Made by a program: the position numbers and the translations under genes
From: Halichondria panicea
Taxonomy: Eukaryota > Porifera > Demospongiae > Suberitida > Halichondriidae
Length of the DNA stretch: 64,000 nucleotides
NCBI RefSeq assembly: GCF_963675165.1
Contig: NC_087386.1
Location: 5,653,566-5,717,565 of the forward strand
Reading direction: 5' to 3'
Shown here: positions 11,404 to 22,800 of the stretch, piece after piece
Layout: every line of letters starts with the position of its first letter
How positions within the stretch are numbered: the stretch's first letter is position 1
Notes under the pieces: generated by a model
Seen by the model: only the letters and a program-made list of their open reading frames with translations
Told to the model about the DNA's origin: nothing
The model's database searches: none

Positions 11404-14157
11404 GGGTGGGCATACGCTCACTCGGAACTTTTATAATGAATTAACTGCACCTTTAATCAATCCAGAACTGTTCAAATCTTCCCTTGTTTCCGTAACAACT
11501 TGAGGTAGCTTGGAGATCGGCACACACACGTCAGTAGTGAGGCACTGCACACAAGGAACAATGTCCATCACTATAACAACACAGTCAGCTCACATCTCTG
11601 CCTATAGACAGCTGTGCTTGTCCTGCATACAGCCACTCATGTCTCGCCCTCCATATTGTGTTCTTAGCTTCTTGCTCTCTCTCACAGGTGAACTGTACAC
11701 AGCCATTCTCCTCAACTAGCTCCTCTGTGCATGAGGACAAAATAATACTGAGAGGATTTAAACACACAGTACATACAGTGTATATACAACCTTTAAAAAT
11801 GTTCCTAAAGTAACCTCAACAAAGTCATGGAATAAATCCTTCTTAAAGCAGTTACGTACCTAAGTTCTATACGTACATATAATAATACCGTTTCACATTA
11901 CCACCTTTTTGAAAAGTTCAACTTGACGATGGACATACGTAAAGGCACTGATAGAATGCAATAATAATTTTCAGGATATGAGATACAAAGGGAGAGGGTG
12001 TGTGGTAGGGGGGGGGGTGACTTCTTACTGGCTCTGTGACTATCTTCCTCAACGGCAGCACTGGTCCCGGAGAACTCCATAAAAAGAGTGGGCGATACCG
12101 GCAGGTCTAGATTGGAGCACTGATTACTGACATCTATTGAGATCTCGTCCAGTAACTCCACCCTCCCCACTGACACGCCCACTGCCAGCATGTGTACAGT
12201 GGCATCAACAGCTGCTCTGATGCTGGGAAATGTGCACAACGCAGCCACCGTCTGTATGTTCAAGAACAAAACTGAAAATGAAATTCTTAGTTATTAAACG
12301 AAGAAGACTAGCTATATGTACAGTGTAGGTATACTGTTAAACGACATACAGTTACACCATAATTATATAGGGAGACGTGTGCAGGAGTTTTTGGACGGTA
12401 TTACACATTTATTTAGCTGTGGGAAATAATTTATTTAACTCACAGTCTCTGGAATTGCATGCAGACGCACAGTGGCCTGCGTGATGACTCCCAGGGTACC
12501 TTCTGAGCCAACAAACAGCTGTGTCAAGTTGTACCCAGCAGAGCTCTTCCTGTATGAGTAAACAAGAACTTACACACACACCCAGGAAACCTAGGACTCA
12601 TGCAGTTAGTGCAGGGGATAGTGTAGCTTCCTTAATCCTAGCCTCAATCCCAGGCCGCTCTTCCTCTCCCTAGCCTCGATCCCAGGCCACTCTTCCTCTC
12701 CCTAGCCTCGATCCCAGGCCTCTTCTCCCTAGCCTCGATCCCAGGCCTCTCTTTGAGGAAGAGCGGCCTGGGATCGAGGAAGAGCAGCCTGGGATCGAGG
12801 CTAGGGATAGTGCAGGGGAAGAAAGAAGTAGGGAGAAACTGGGAGTGGGGGATACTGGGAAAGGACCGGGGAGAGAGTGGAAGTCAGGAATGTTCAGTAC
12901 GAAGATACCTAGCTCTTCCCTTGAGACCAGCTGTGTGCACAACACTCCCGTCAGCTAGCACTACCTGGAGGTTGAGCACATTCTCTCTCATGGTACCATA
13001 CCTGCATCCAGATTAGTACGTGTGACCTGACACAATAATTATACTAACACAGCTTTAACTCACTTAACTGCATTAGTGCCTGATGCCCTGGTAGCAACCA
13101 TACCGCACAGGGATGCATCTGCTCCTGGATCTACAGTATAAAATAAGTCCATTGAACCATTGGGTTATTTTGTATTAGGAAAAAGGAACTAGGGTACGTA
13201 CCAGCGCAATTATAAATGCATTTTGTAGTCCTTTGTAATGTCTATCTAATGGTGTGTTTAAATCAGTGATAACCTAGAGATAGAGAATGTTCTATTCTTT
13301 GAAAAAAGCCACGGCCCTGGCCTGTTTTTTTAGATTCCCACTTGTAGCAGTCGGTATTAATGGTCAACTCACCAACTGGAAACATTAGACCACTATTTCG
13401 GAGGTGTTTATTGAGCATCAGCCTGGTCACTCCTGGCTCCACTGTAGCGTACAGGTCCTCTCTTGAGACTTCAACTATCGAGTCCATTTTACACATGTCC
13501 ATACACACACCACCCTGGAGAAAACAGAGTACAATATAACCCCAATTTCCAAAATCGACAGATGAAGTAAAGATTAACGTCTTTCTCAACCAAGTCCAAA
13601 CTCAATGGAATAAGAATCAACTAACGCCTAAAATTACTGATAAACCAAAAGTTCTAAACCCCAATACGCATTACTGTGCGTCCTCGTGCACACCTTTGTT
13701 GCCACCACTCCACCCTCGAGGCCAGTGCCTGTTCCAAATGGAATCAGTGGGACTCGAAACTCGTTGCACAGTCTGAAAAAAAATACAATTTTAGCTTTCA
13801 GGAAATTTAGGAGCTACATTTTAATGTCGTTATTGATATACCTAGCCACTGCACGGACTTGCTCTAAACAGGACGGGAAGACGACAGCATCTGGTGGTTG
13901 AGGGGGGTGGTGTGACTCGTCGTGGCCATGATGACCCCTCACTGCCTCCCCCCTGGACACACCCCCTACACCCAACACTGACTCAAGTGTACACTGGAAA
14001 TCATCAGTGTAATCTCCAAAATTCTAGATGTAGAATAATTATCATGGTTATTGTTATATTTTATTAAGCTATAGCAATTTGTTTGCAATTTTTTGCTCAC
14101 TGTAGACTTGCTTGACATCCAGGACATATTTGTAAGCCGTTTCCATAGCCATTTCAT
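10775..14157 (-). CDS. LDHD: Mitochondrial D-lactate dehydrogenase (FAD-linked)
   Basis: LDHD oxidises D-lactate and related D-2-hydroxyacids to 2-oxoacids in mitochondria using FAD. Exons in transcript order: 14101-14157, 13842-14023, 13694-13772, 13373-13514, 13064-13130, 12909-13001, 12444-12549, 12029-12251, 11594-11724, 11451-11544, 11260-11362, 10775-10943. They give 1446 bp, 481 codons plus stop, close to human LDHD (484-507). FAD-binding landmarks are [26 protein letters not shown] and [20 protein letters not shown], then [12 protein letters not shown]. The C-terminal oxidase motifs are [21 protein letters not shown] and [14 protein letters not shown]. The first exon encodes a short basic leader ([19 protein letters not shown]), a plausible mitochondrial presequence; an upstream in-frame ATG at 14199 would add 14 residues. 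No break was seen. The first exon is the least certain part. Confidence 0.92.
11370..11401. repeat. (CA)n microsatellite in LDHD intron
   Basis: About 15 uninterrupted CA dinucleotides lie just upstream (on the minus strand) of the acceptor of the LDHD exon that carries GHVGDGNFH. As GT repeats they sit in the branch-point region of that short intron. Confidence 0.85.
12638..12805. repeat. Cluster of TAGCCTCGATCCCAGGCC terminal repeats in LDHD intron
   Basis: Four forward copies of the motif AGCCTCGATCCCAGGCC (the first one variant) are followed by two inverted copies, GGCCTGGGATCGAGG, the last ending in CTA. This is the terminal inverted repeat of a TIR element family seen elsewhere at 21375, 24466, 26368, 38447, 41544, 51064, 55446 and 57290. 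Here only nested ends survive, with no internal region. Confidence 0.7.
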
Positions 14158-14307
14158 ATGCTGGGACAAGTACAAAACAGTCCTTGGCTGTACATGCATT
14201 CTAATCTGTCTAGGTCAGCATAATTATCATCCCAACATCAACATTCTTTTGAAAACCATTACTGTATATTACACATGTGATAGCAAAAAGAGGAGCAGTT
14301 TTTTTAA

Positions 14308-17300
14308 CTAAAGTTCTGATTTTGGTTTCAGTTTGGCTTTGAGAGCTTCTATTTGTCTCTGAGTGGCTTGCTCTCTGATCTTGGCTTGATGGCTGGTCTC
14401 TACCTTCTCAGCAATCTTTCCCGCCTTCTCTGCTGCTTCTTTGCGTTCTCTGATCTGATTCAGCACATCAATGGGAGGCTCTGTGAGGGGGTAGTGTGTG
14501 GGTGTGTGTGGGGGTAGTGTGTGTGTGTGTGTGGGTGTGTGTGGGGGTAGTGTGTGTGTGTGTGTGGGTGGGTGGGTGTGTGTGAGGGTAGTGTGTGTGT
14601 GTGAGAGGTAGTGTGCATGTGGCATTAACGACACCAGGAGCTCCTGACTACATGCATACTAGTGGACCTTTTTAATAAAAACGATTTCAATTGAGGCCTA
14701 CAATGAACACTCTTCGTGACTCCAAAACGAACACAAATATCACAATACCATTTCGTACCTGTATCGCTGAACCACCCATCATCCCCCACATAGTGGGTGG
14801 GGTGTACTAGGAGGGGGAAGGCCGAGTAGGTCTCCAGGTTACGACTAGTGAAGTGGGCAGCCCATTCCAACCTAAGGGAGACAAGTGTGAAAGTGTTACA
14901 GATTGCTTAATTTGTTCACATGCAGAAGATTGTTTCCTTCAACACACTAATTAGACACAGAGATGCATACAACAAACTTACAATCTTTTTACAATCTATT
15001 CTAACAAGACATACCGTATGTAATTATGAAGCTTAGGGACAATTGGACACACCCACCCACCAACACATACTGGTATATGACCAATGGAGAGCTTAGATCT
15101 TACACTGATTGTACATGTAGCTACAAGCCACAAAACGCCTAACATATAGATGATACACCCAGATAGAGGAATCACGTGAGCCTAAACACAATCGTCATGG
15201 CATTAAAAATAGTTGCAAACCTAACCGTACAGTACAGTACGTCCAAGAGAACTAAACTAAAAGCCTTCACAATAATGAAAGAAAAAAGAAACTGATGTCG
15301 TCACGTAGGTTACACTAATGTATTAAGTTGCAAATTTTGAAGTAGTTATTGAAAATGTTGATCATGAGCTTGCTTTTCAACTGCATGGTTTGTGATGTTT
15401 TCCATAATAGAGTCTATGGTTTGACAGTCATACCCGGATCGGACTCCACAAGTACATATATGGGAGTGTCCCGCCTTTCCTATTTCGTTGGAGTCAAATG
15501 GTACGCTTCAGCGGGGAAGGTTCCATCCAACCCAGTTAGTTAGCCTTGTGCTTGCTACCCCCCTTCCAAACACACACACACACACTTACTCAGGGTGCAC
15601 ATTAAACATGATGGGGAGGTATTCGTCCACAGGGAGCATCTTGGTAAATGGTTCTGCCTCCAGCAGCTTCCGTGCCCCTCGCTGAGACAGGAGGTAACCC
15701 AGCGTCCAATAGGAATAGCGCGGCCACACCAGTCTCTTGCTCCCGTTCACCAGCTGCTCATCTTTCCAGTGCAGGGCTTTCCGTCCAACATAACTGTGTG
15801 TGTGTGTGTGTGGGTGGGTGGGTGGGGTGTGGGGTGTGTGTGTGTGTGGAGTGGAGTGGTGGTGGTTGAGGGTTTGTGTAAGAATATACGATGCAGCTTT
15901 CTTTTAAACGTGGACACTACGAGGATCAACTATGGAAAGTATTCTGATGCTAAGTATGCCTCAATAATGGGTAGCCACACGAGGACTACGGTATAAAAGC
16001 TAAGCGTGTGTGTGTGTGTCCGCCTATTCCAGCTTAACCGAATATTGATTCAAGAGCTCTCACATGAGGTCCCAGTTTGGTGTGATCCGATTGGCCTCTT
16101 CCAGCACTCTAGTGAGGTCATGTCGGAAGTAGGGCTCAAACACGACATCATCCTCGAGAATCAGGATTTGATCCAGACCCTCCGTCATCATCTGGGGGGG
16201 GGGCAAGAGAGGTACAGTAAGACTTGTCTATACTGGTCACCCTTGGACAGACCAACAGTGGCTTAAGATATGGCCTTTGAAACGTAATTATGGAGACTTT
16301 GGGCCCCATTACGTCCACTAACGCCCACTCACCTGCTGCCATATCATGTGGTGACTAAGGAAACAGCCGACCTCTCCAAAGGTCATAGGTCGTTCTCCCC
16401 AAGGGTCCTTCCAGCCGGGTAGGTACTTGATGCCCAGACTGTCCAGGTAGCTCTGATTCAACTGTCTGTAGTGGCCAGGGAAAAAATAATAAACCTACCA
16501 CTCTGGGTTGGACGTGATAAACATAAGCCACTATCTAAAACCTTACTCCATACGATGTATAATTATTAATTTTCTCTCACCTTCCATCGACAGCATCAAA
16601 GAGGGTGTAGTTGAAGTTGAGCTCGTCCAGGCTTAAAATCATCCGGTTCCTTCTTTCTGGCCTCCGTACTAGCCCAATCATGAACACCTACCAAATAATT
16701 TATTGTTTGGAAATTATCAGTGAACTTTTCTGATTTCCGTACACATACAACATAACTGTAATAGTAGAGACAGCTTACCGCGTCCAACCCCAAGTTGTTC
16801 TTGACAGGGGGTGGTCTAGAGATGTACTGACTGTACAGTATAGGGGGGTGGTCCACTGTGTGGGGGGAGACAATTAATACACACACTAATGCAGTATAGG
16901 GGGGTGGTCCACTGTGTGGGGAGAGACAATACACACACTAATGCAGTATAGGGGGGTGGTCCACTGTGTGGGAGGAGACAATACACACACTAATGGATAC
17001 ACAGTCAAGGATGTTGTGGGAACACTATTAAAAGAGCCCCTCTATTATGACCTGCACTAATTATACCCGCCCACACACATTGTTCACGGCAACAATGGAC
17101 GCACTGAGATGGCTACTGGCTATACTAACAAAGAGCAGATGACACCGCAGCCTTAAGGGGGAAGGGCTTACCAAGGTTCTCCAACTTAAAGTTGAGGAAG
17201 TCCTGAGCAGCGTGGTCCAGGCTCTCATAGTCCTCTGGTTTGACCATGAACCCCAACACCTCGGTGTTCAGAATGTGCATAGGCAGATCTACAGTGGAGG

Positions 17301-19623
17301 GAAGGGGACAATTCAAACTGATAAGCTTGAAGAGTCTGTCCAACAGAGTACCTGCCATTTTTGCCGAGTATGCCAAGTGTGTAACCTCATCCATGGGTCC
17401 AGTGAACCCGTCCAGTGCCGGCCAGTGTTGGAGCCTCTCTGACCCCGCCCACCTTAGGTCAACGAGGAGGGCGGAGTGAACCACAGGGACTGGGATACAG
17501 CCCACCTGCGTCCCTTGGAGGATAGGGATATAGTCAGGGGTACGTTTGTAGTAGCCCTGAGGGGAAACAGTCAAAAGATGAAAACGCATTATTTGGTCAA
17601 GTTGTCAGACACAGGTCACACTTGATTGACACTTGACATTGGGAATGACTTAATTTGTACACAGTGCATTGGCACAGTACAGCTTGTGGGCATGTTCATG
17701 ATAGAGAGGCAGACTTTACACAAAAGTACAGTGCGACAGTATGGTATAATGGAGTACCCTCCACTCCACTAGATCTAGACCTCCTTAGCTCAACTCACCC
17801 GGCTGTCTATTCCACACCAGAAGTTGGAGTAAGCAGCATCCTTGCCCGACTTTAGCATCGGAGCCACTATTGCCCTGTGTGTGGTGTGTGTGTGATGTGT
17901 GCAGTGTGTGTGGGTGTGGGGGGGACCATACAATGTTGATTATGTAATCAATGTGAGAGTGTTGATGAATGGTAATAGCGACTAAATGCTGTGTGTCTAT
18001 TTGTTAAGACAATAAGAGCATTTTTTGAGACAATGGCTTTAGCCTACACGCTGTATCTATCGCTATAGCAACACACAGGAAAAGGTCAGCTGACTCTCAG
18101 AGTACGTTGTCTGAATCTCACTCTATTACAGACAAATCAAATAGTTCAACAATGGAGAAAAAATAAACAGTAATCCAATGTCAGCCATAACTAAAGGCCA
18201 GGCACTCACAGACAGAGGAAACTCTTAATGCTTTACACTGTACATATCTGAGCAGAGCTACAGTGTGGTCACCCTCTAATAATACAGACAGGTTAAAAAG
18301 CCCCAAAGTCTCCATAGCATGTGTTTCAATCAACCTGTGTTACTGCCCAAGGGGGATCCCCTCCCTATGGACTGTACACGCACTGACTTACCTTTGCTGA
18401 TCCATCAGAATCCGTAGTGTCCTGTTGTTCACCAGAAAGTTGTCACAGTCTAGCCGCTGGATAAACAACAATTGTATAGTTAATCTGAGCTAGATACTGT
18501 GGATACCAAAATTGCAATAACTAAAACTGTATCTACTACTGTCTTGGGCAGACTAACAGTGGTTGAAATAAAGAGGTGGCCTGCTAACACAGGTCCAAAC
18601 ACATGCTATGGAGGCTTTGGGCCCCATTAACCTGGCTGTATTATAGAGGGTGGCCTGCTAACACAGGTCCAAACACATGCTGTGGAGACTTTGGGCCTCA
18701 TTAACCTGGCTGTATTATAGAGGGTGGCCTGCTAACACAGGTCCAAACACATGCTGTGGAGACTTTGGGCCTCATTAACCTGGCTGTATTATAGAGGGTG
18801 GCCTGCTAACACAGGTCCAAACACATGCTATGGAGACTTTGGGCCCCATTAACCTGGCTGTATTATAGAGGGTGACCTGCTTACAGGGTGACCACTATAG
18901 ACAGGTTTCACTGTATCATAATGGTACGTCTAGAGATAGCCTAGCTAGGTCCTTACAATAGATGGGCCGGGAACGAGGCTAGAGATGGTCACACTGATAA
19001 CTCACAAAGAGGTAGTCTGCCCCTGAACGCCTGGCCGCCTCCAGACCTTCCTGTCTCAACTGGGCAACATGGACGAACCTCTCGTCATGCTCCTCGAAAG
19101 GGTCAAGGTTCGGATACAGCCACTCGTCTGATGACTTCAAGTCCACAGATTTGTACACGAGCTTAACGTTTTCTGCCCACTCAGCAAGTATTGCCGTGGT
19201 GTTGTCACCGTTATGGTCTGTTCTGATCCTACAGTGTAGTTAATGATATTCATAGGTGGGTGGGGCTGGTACAAACACAATAGGGGTTTTGTTTGCATGC
19301 AAGAAACAGAAATAGAAATTCTGCAAACTATTACATACAATGCATCTGATATAGAGTAACAACCTCTAATGCATAGTGGCAGGTGCAACTTACCACAATG
19401 AAATCCTGTCTTTAGGATAGTCCAAGTTCTCCAGATAACCGAGAAAGTTGGGTAGCATGTGAGCTGAATTTCTAGCCAGAATAGCAAGGAAGACACTCGG
19501 CAGATCTTCAGTTGCTTCTAAAGAGGAGTCTCCATTGTCCAACGTATATACAGACGGTATGGCAGTCACTAGGAGAGCTATGCACACAGCAAGTGCAATC
19601 AAGTGTATCGAGAGACTATTCAT
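14308..19623 (-). CDS. COLGALT1: Procollagen galactosyltransferase, intact copy 1
   Basis: This ER enzyme adds galactose to hydroxylysine of collagen. Exons in transcript order: 19394-19623, 19006-19228, 18392-18456, 17799-17874, 17352-17556, 17172-17288, 16779-16855, 16581-16687, 16333-16465, 16064-16191, 15590-15793, 14759-14871, 14308-14480. Sum 1851 bp, 616 codons plus stop; human COLGALT1 has 622. An N-terminal hydrophobic segment (IALAVCIALLVTAIPSVY) precedes VFLAILARNSAHMLPNFLG. Then come ADYLFRLDCDNFLV (DxD position), [83 protein letters not shown] and HPTHYVGDDGWFSDT. It ends in KSEL, a plausible ER-retrieval tail where the human protein has RDEL. Exon 7 must start at 16855, not 16830: only that acceptor keeps phase and aligns the HPP motif. 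This is the only complete copy of four in the window. Intron 10, between 14872 and 15589, shows no recognisable feature. Confidence 0.92.
14503..14618. repeat. GT-rich microsatellite in COLGALT last intron
   Basis: Imperfect (GT)n with GTGGG interruptions, repeated in roughly 44-bp blocks. It lies within 25 bp of the acceptor of the last COLGALT exon, on the transcribed strand as CA/CCCAC pyrimidine-rich sequence. Confidence 0.8.
15794..15850. repeat. GT-rich microsatellite at COLGALT exon 11 acceptor
   Basis: (GT)n followed by GGGTGGGTGGG and more GT directly abuts the acceptor of exon 15590-15793. Read on the minus strand it forms the CA/C-rich tract that ends in the CACACAG acceptor. Confidence 0.8.
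16836..16995. repeat. 52-bp minisatellite, array 1 (about 3 units), COLGALT copy 1 intron 6
   Basis: Three units of the 52-bp repeat, each with ACTAATGCAGTATAGGGGGG, then TGGTCCACTGTGTGGGGGGA, then GACAATACACAC. The left-most unit contains the functional acceptor and first codons of exon 7 (CCCACACAG, then TGGACCACC on the minus strand). This is the shortest of the four arrays and sits in the one intact gene. Confidence 0.93.
18572..18890. repeat. 74-bp tandem repeat in COLGALT copy 1 intron 2
   Basis: Four units with 74-bp spacing begin with TAACACAGGTCCAAACACAT and contain CTGGCTGTATTATAGAGGGT. The same place in the other three COLGALT copies (35890, 47780, 62460) has a single unit. The expansion is therefore private to copy 1, or the others have contracted. 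Confidence 0.85.
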
Positions 19624-19862
19624 AGATGATCCGTGGAGCTGGGAATTTTAATTTGATAGAGTTTATCTGGTATTTCTGAACATCTGACTGGTGATTATTT
19701 CACTGCTTCTCGAGCCTTACTCTATGTGACAGCCTCGCTTTTTGATCTTTGATGGAGAACTGTGCTTCTTTATCTTGACAAGAAGAGGATGTCCCTATTG
19801 TTATTGCTTTAACTGAGCATGCGCAGTACGAACGTGCCCTGCCCTTTATGTAAACTGTGCAA
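19624..19862. promoter_or_regulatory. Shared head-to-head promoter, COLGALT copy 1 / kinase-ankyrin gene A
   Basis: A 239-bp gap separates the two divergent start codons. It contains GCATGCGCAGTA about 40 bp before the kinase ATG, a GCATGCGC palindrome core resembling an NRF1-type site. The same element precedes kinase B (36858) and kinase C (50334), so it is conserved across the three kinase promoters. Confidence 0.55.
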
Positions 19863-22800
19863 ATGGCTACAAGAAGTGACCTTGATGCTCTGGTGGTCCA
19901 GGTGGAAGGATTGAATCTAGAGGAGAACAAAGCTGGCTCAGGGGCTTATGGCTGTGTCTTTAGAGTGACGGTGAATGGAAGACACTGCATTGCTAAGAAG
20001 CTTCACTCCATATTGCTCCAAGAGCGATCCCTTGGACAGAGGGAGAGCATTGTGACAAAGTTCAGAAATGAATGTCAAATTCTGAGTGTTTTACATCACC
20101 CCAACATAGTTGTTTTCGTTGGAGTCCATTACGGCCGCGATAAGAACGACATCAGTCTAATAATGGAGAGGCTTCATTCCGACTTGGCTGATTTCGTTGA
20201 AACCCATCGAGACACGAATATCGCCACTAGAATCCATATCCTGTATGATGTATCCAAGGGACTTCACTATCTCCACTCTTTGACCCCTCCCCTCATCCAT
20301 CGTGACCTCACTGCTCCCAACATCCTGCTCACTGACGACCTCACTGCCAAAATCGGAGACCTGGGCGTCTCCAGATACGTTGATCTGGAGAGATTGACTC
20401 ATGTTCTGACAAAAATTCCTGGAAATCCAACCTACATGCCTCCCGAGTGTCATGAAAAACGGCCCACCTACACTACCAAGCTGGACATCTTCTCATTCGG
20501 TCATCTCATCATTCACACTGTTATCGGTGATTTCCCTGAAGTCTCGTACTTTACTCCTGAGGTTATCAAGCACGTGGATGATGGGAAAATGGAGCTCATG
20601 CGTCGAAGCACTGCTGTCCATGGTGACAAAATGGGGGAGAAACACGCTCTTTATCCTCTTGTTGTTAGCTGCCTCCATGACCGACCTCAACAGAGACCAT
20701 CAGTTGACGAAGTGATTGTCTCACTCAGAAAGCTGTGTCTACAGCACCCCAGGATGGTACGTGAGTGAGTGGGTGGAGGTATCAAATGTGCATTGTCAGC
20801 TTATATAGTGTTAGTGTCGACTGTATGCTGGTACTTCTGTGTGGGTGGCTATAGAATCTTGAACAGTATATAACATGTACATACAATTTTTGTCATTCCA
20901 TCTTTTAATCAGGTGTGTTTGTGTATTTTCTCCTAGGCATTTGTAGATGCTTGTGAGACGGGTGATGTGGGTGTGGTTCTGGAGCTACTGGAGTGTGGGG
21001 CTGATCCCAACCAGGCAGACAAGGTGAGGGGAATACTGTCTACAGTGCCAATATGTCCGTTGGTTGATGATCTTGTCTCTACAGGATGGTTGGACTGCTC
21101 TTTACTGTGCCAGTAGGAATGGACATGATGAGATAGTGAGGGTCCTCTTAGCAGCCAAGGCTACAGTCAACACTCAGACCAAGGTTTGTTTTGTTGTACA
21201 AATAATTTCCCACAACATGCTGTTTACATTGTTTTCCTCCTATGTACTGGAGGGAGAGACCCCTCTTTGGACAGCCAGTTTCAATGGTCATCAGAAATGT
21301 ATGGAGCTCCTAATCGATGCTGGGGCCAATGTTGATGTACCCAGAGAGGTGAGTGTAAGTAGCTATATACACATAGCCTCGATTCCAGGCCGATTAAAGT
21401 ATGGCCTGGTACTTATTGCATGGTGATAGTGAGCATGTGATAGTTTATTCTCCAGAATCTGGGGAATCCCCTCTTTTCTTTCTTTCTATCTATGTACATC
21501 AGCTTAGCTCTCTATTGCGTTGTTCCAAAAGGCTTTCACACTAGTCTGAAGCCAAAAGAGGCTCTCATCCACCTCTATGACGGCTGTATGGTCAGGATGT
21601 CTTAGCTTAGATCTGTACAGGCTATGGGAAGTGTATGGTGCCTTTTGACTGCTTCTTGCGAAGACAACCTGGCTATAGGACCATCGTAGACGTAGATGAG
21701 AGCCTCCAAACTAGTGTTCAAGCCTTCTAAGCAATAGATACAGCTTCACGGAACTCAGTATGGAGATAAAATATTACAGAACATATTCTTAGTAAAGGGA
21801 CTAAATTACGGTTACTAAGGTTTTACGTTCGAAGTACGATTACCCATATTCTGCGTAATTTGAAGCGCATGCGCACTATCACCCATGCAATAGGTACCAG
21901 GCCACTTTACTGCTACTATACACACATCTCAGAGGCCACTAGCCACAGAGCCTCCCCATGTTCTGTTGACCTGGTTCATTAGACACCAGAGCTAGTCATG
22001 TTTGTGTAGAGAGCACTTGTAGTTGGTGTACCGAGGTACAACACGCATCTCGTGATCTATTCAAACAATTTTTACGTTGTTTTCAATGTAGTGTGTTCCC
22101 CACAATAACTCTTACTAAAGCTCAAGTATAGTATATATAGTTTAGACCTAGATCTAATTGTTTCCGTCGCTGAACCTGTAAACGTCATCACAATGGAATA
22201 TTCAAGTAAAAACAGTGTCATACCTCCTCTGCCCTGACATTAGCGTAGATAGTCATGTGATATTGTATGAGTGATATTGTGTAATGAGTGGATCTGTACT
22301 ATCTTGACTCTGTACAGGATGGAACGACAGCATTGTATGTAGCTGCTTGTTATGGTCATGTGAGGGCAGTGGAATTATTGATTGCTGCTAAAGCTAGAGT
22401 TGACATTCAAAATGAGGTGAGATTTACTAGAGTAGTGGATTGAGTAGTGGATTAGCTGGTCCAGTTGCGGGTTAGTGTAAAGCTGGAATGCGGAATAGAA
22501 CGGAATATGGAATGACTAAAAAGAGAGCTGCTGATGGTGCTCTGTATTTTTTTAGTGTAGTATGACTTAAATACTCCTTTTATAGACACAAAGCTAATTT
22601 TAGAAGACTATTATGTAAAAAAAGTAGACTGAGTATAATTATAGTAGCAACATTGAACATTACAAATACACATAATTATACGTGTCTATAGACTTAGCGA
22701 AGTAATTATGTTGTGCCCAAAGTAAGGTGGAGTGTGAAGTCTATAGCTATACAGGACACTCCAAAGCTATACCTTTCTTCAATCTGCATGCCTGCAAAGT

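Noticed and set aside
16779-16830. COLGALT exon 7 starting at the TGTACAG acceptor (16830)
   Set aside because: A 52-bp exon there breaks the phase between exons 6 and 8. The CACACAG acceptor at 16855 gives 77 bp, correct phase and the conserved HPP motif.
20157-20690. Minus-strand open frames inside kinase exons (also at 37566 and 51492)
   Set aside because: Antisense shadows of the kinase coding sequence.
19863-20756. Kinase-ankyrin genes as pseudokinases because of DLG
   Set aside because: The metal-binding Asp and the glycine are retained and only the middle residue differs; lysine, HRD and Asn are all present.
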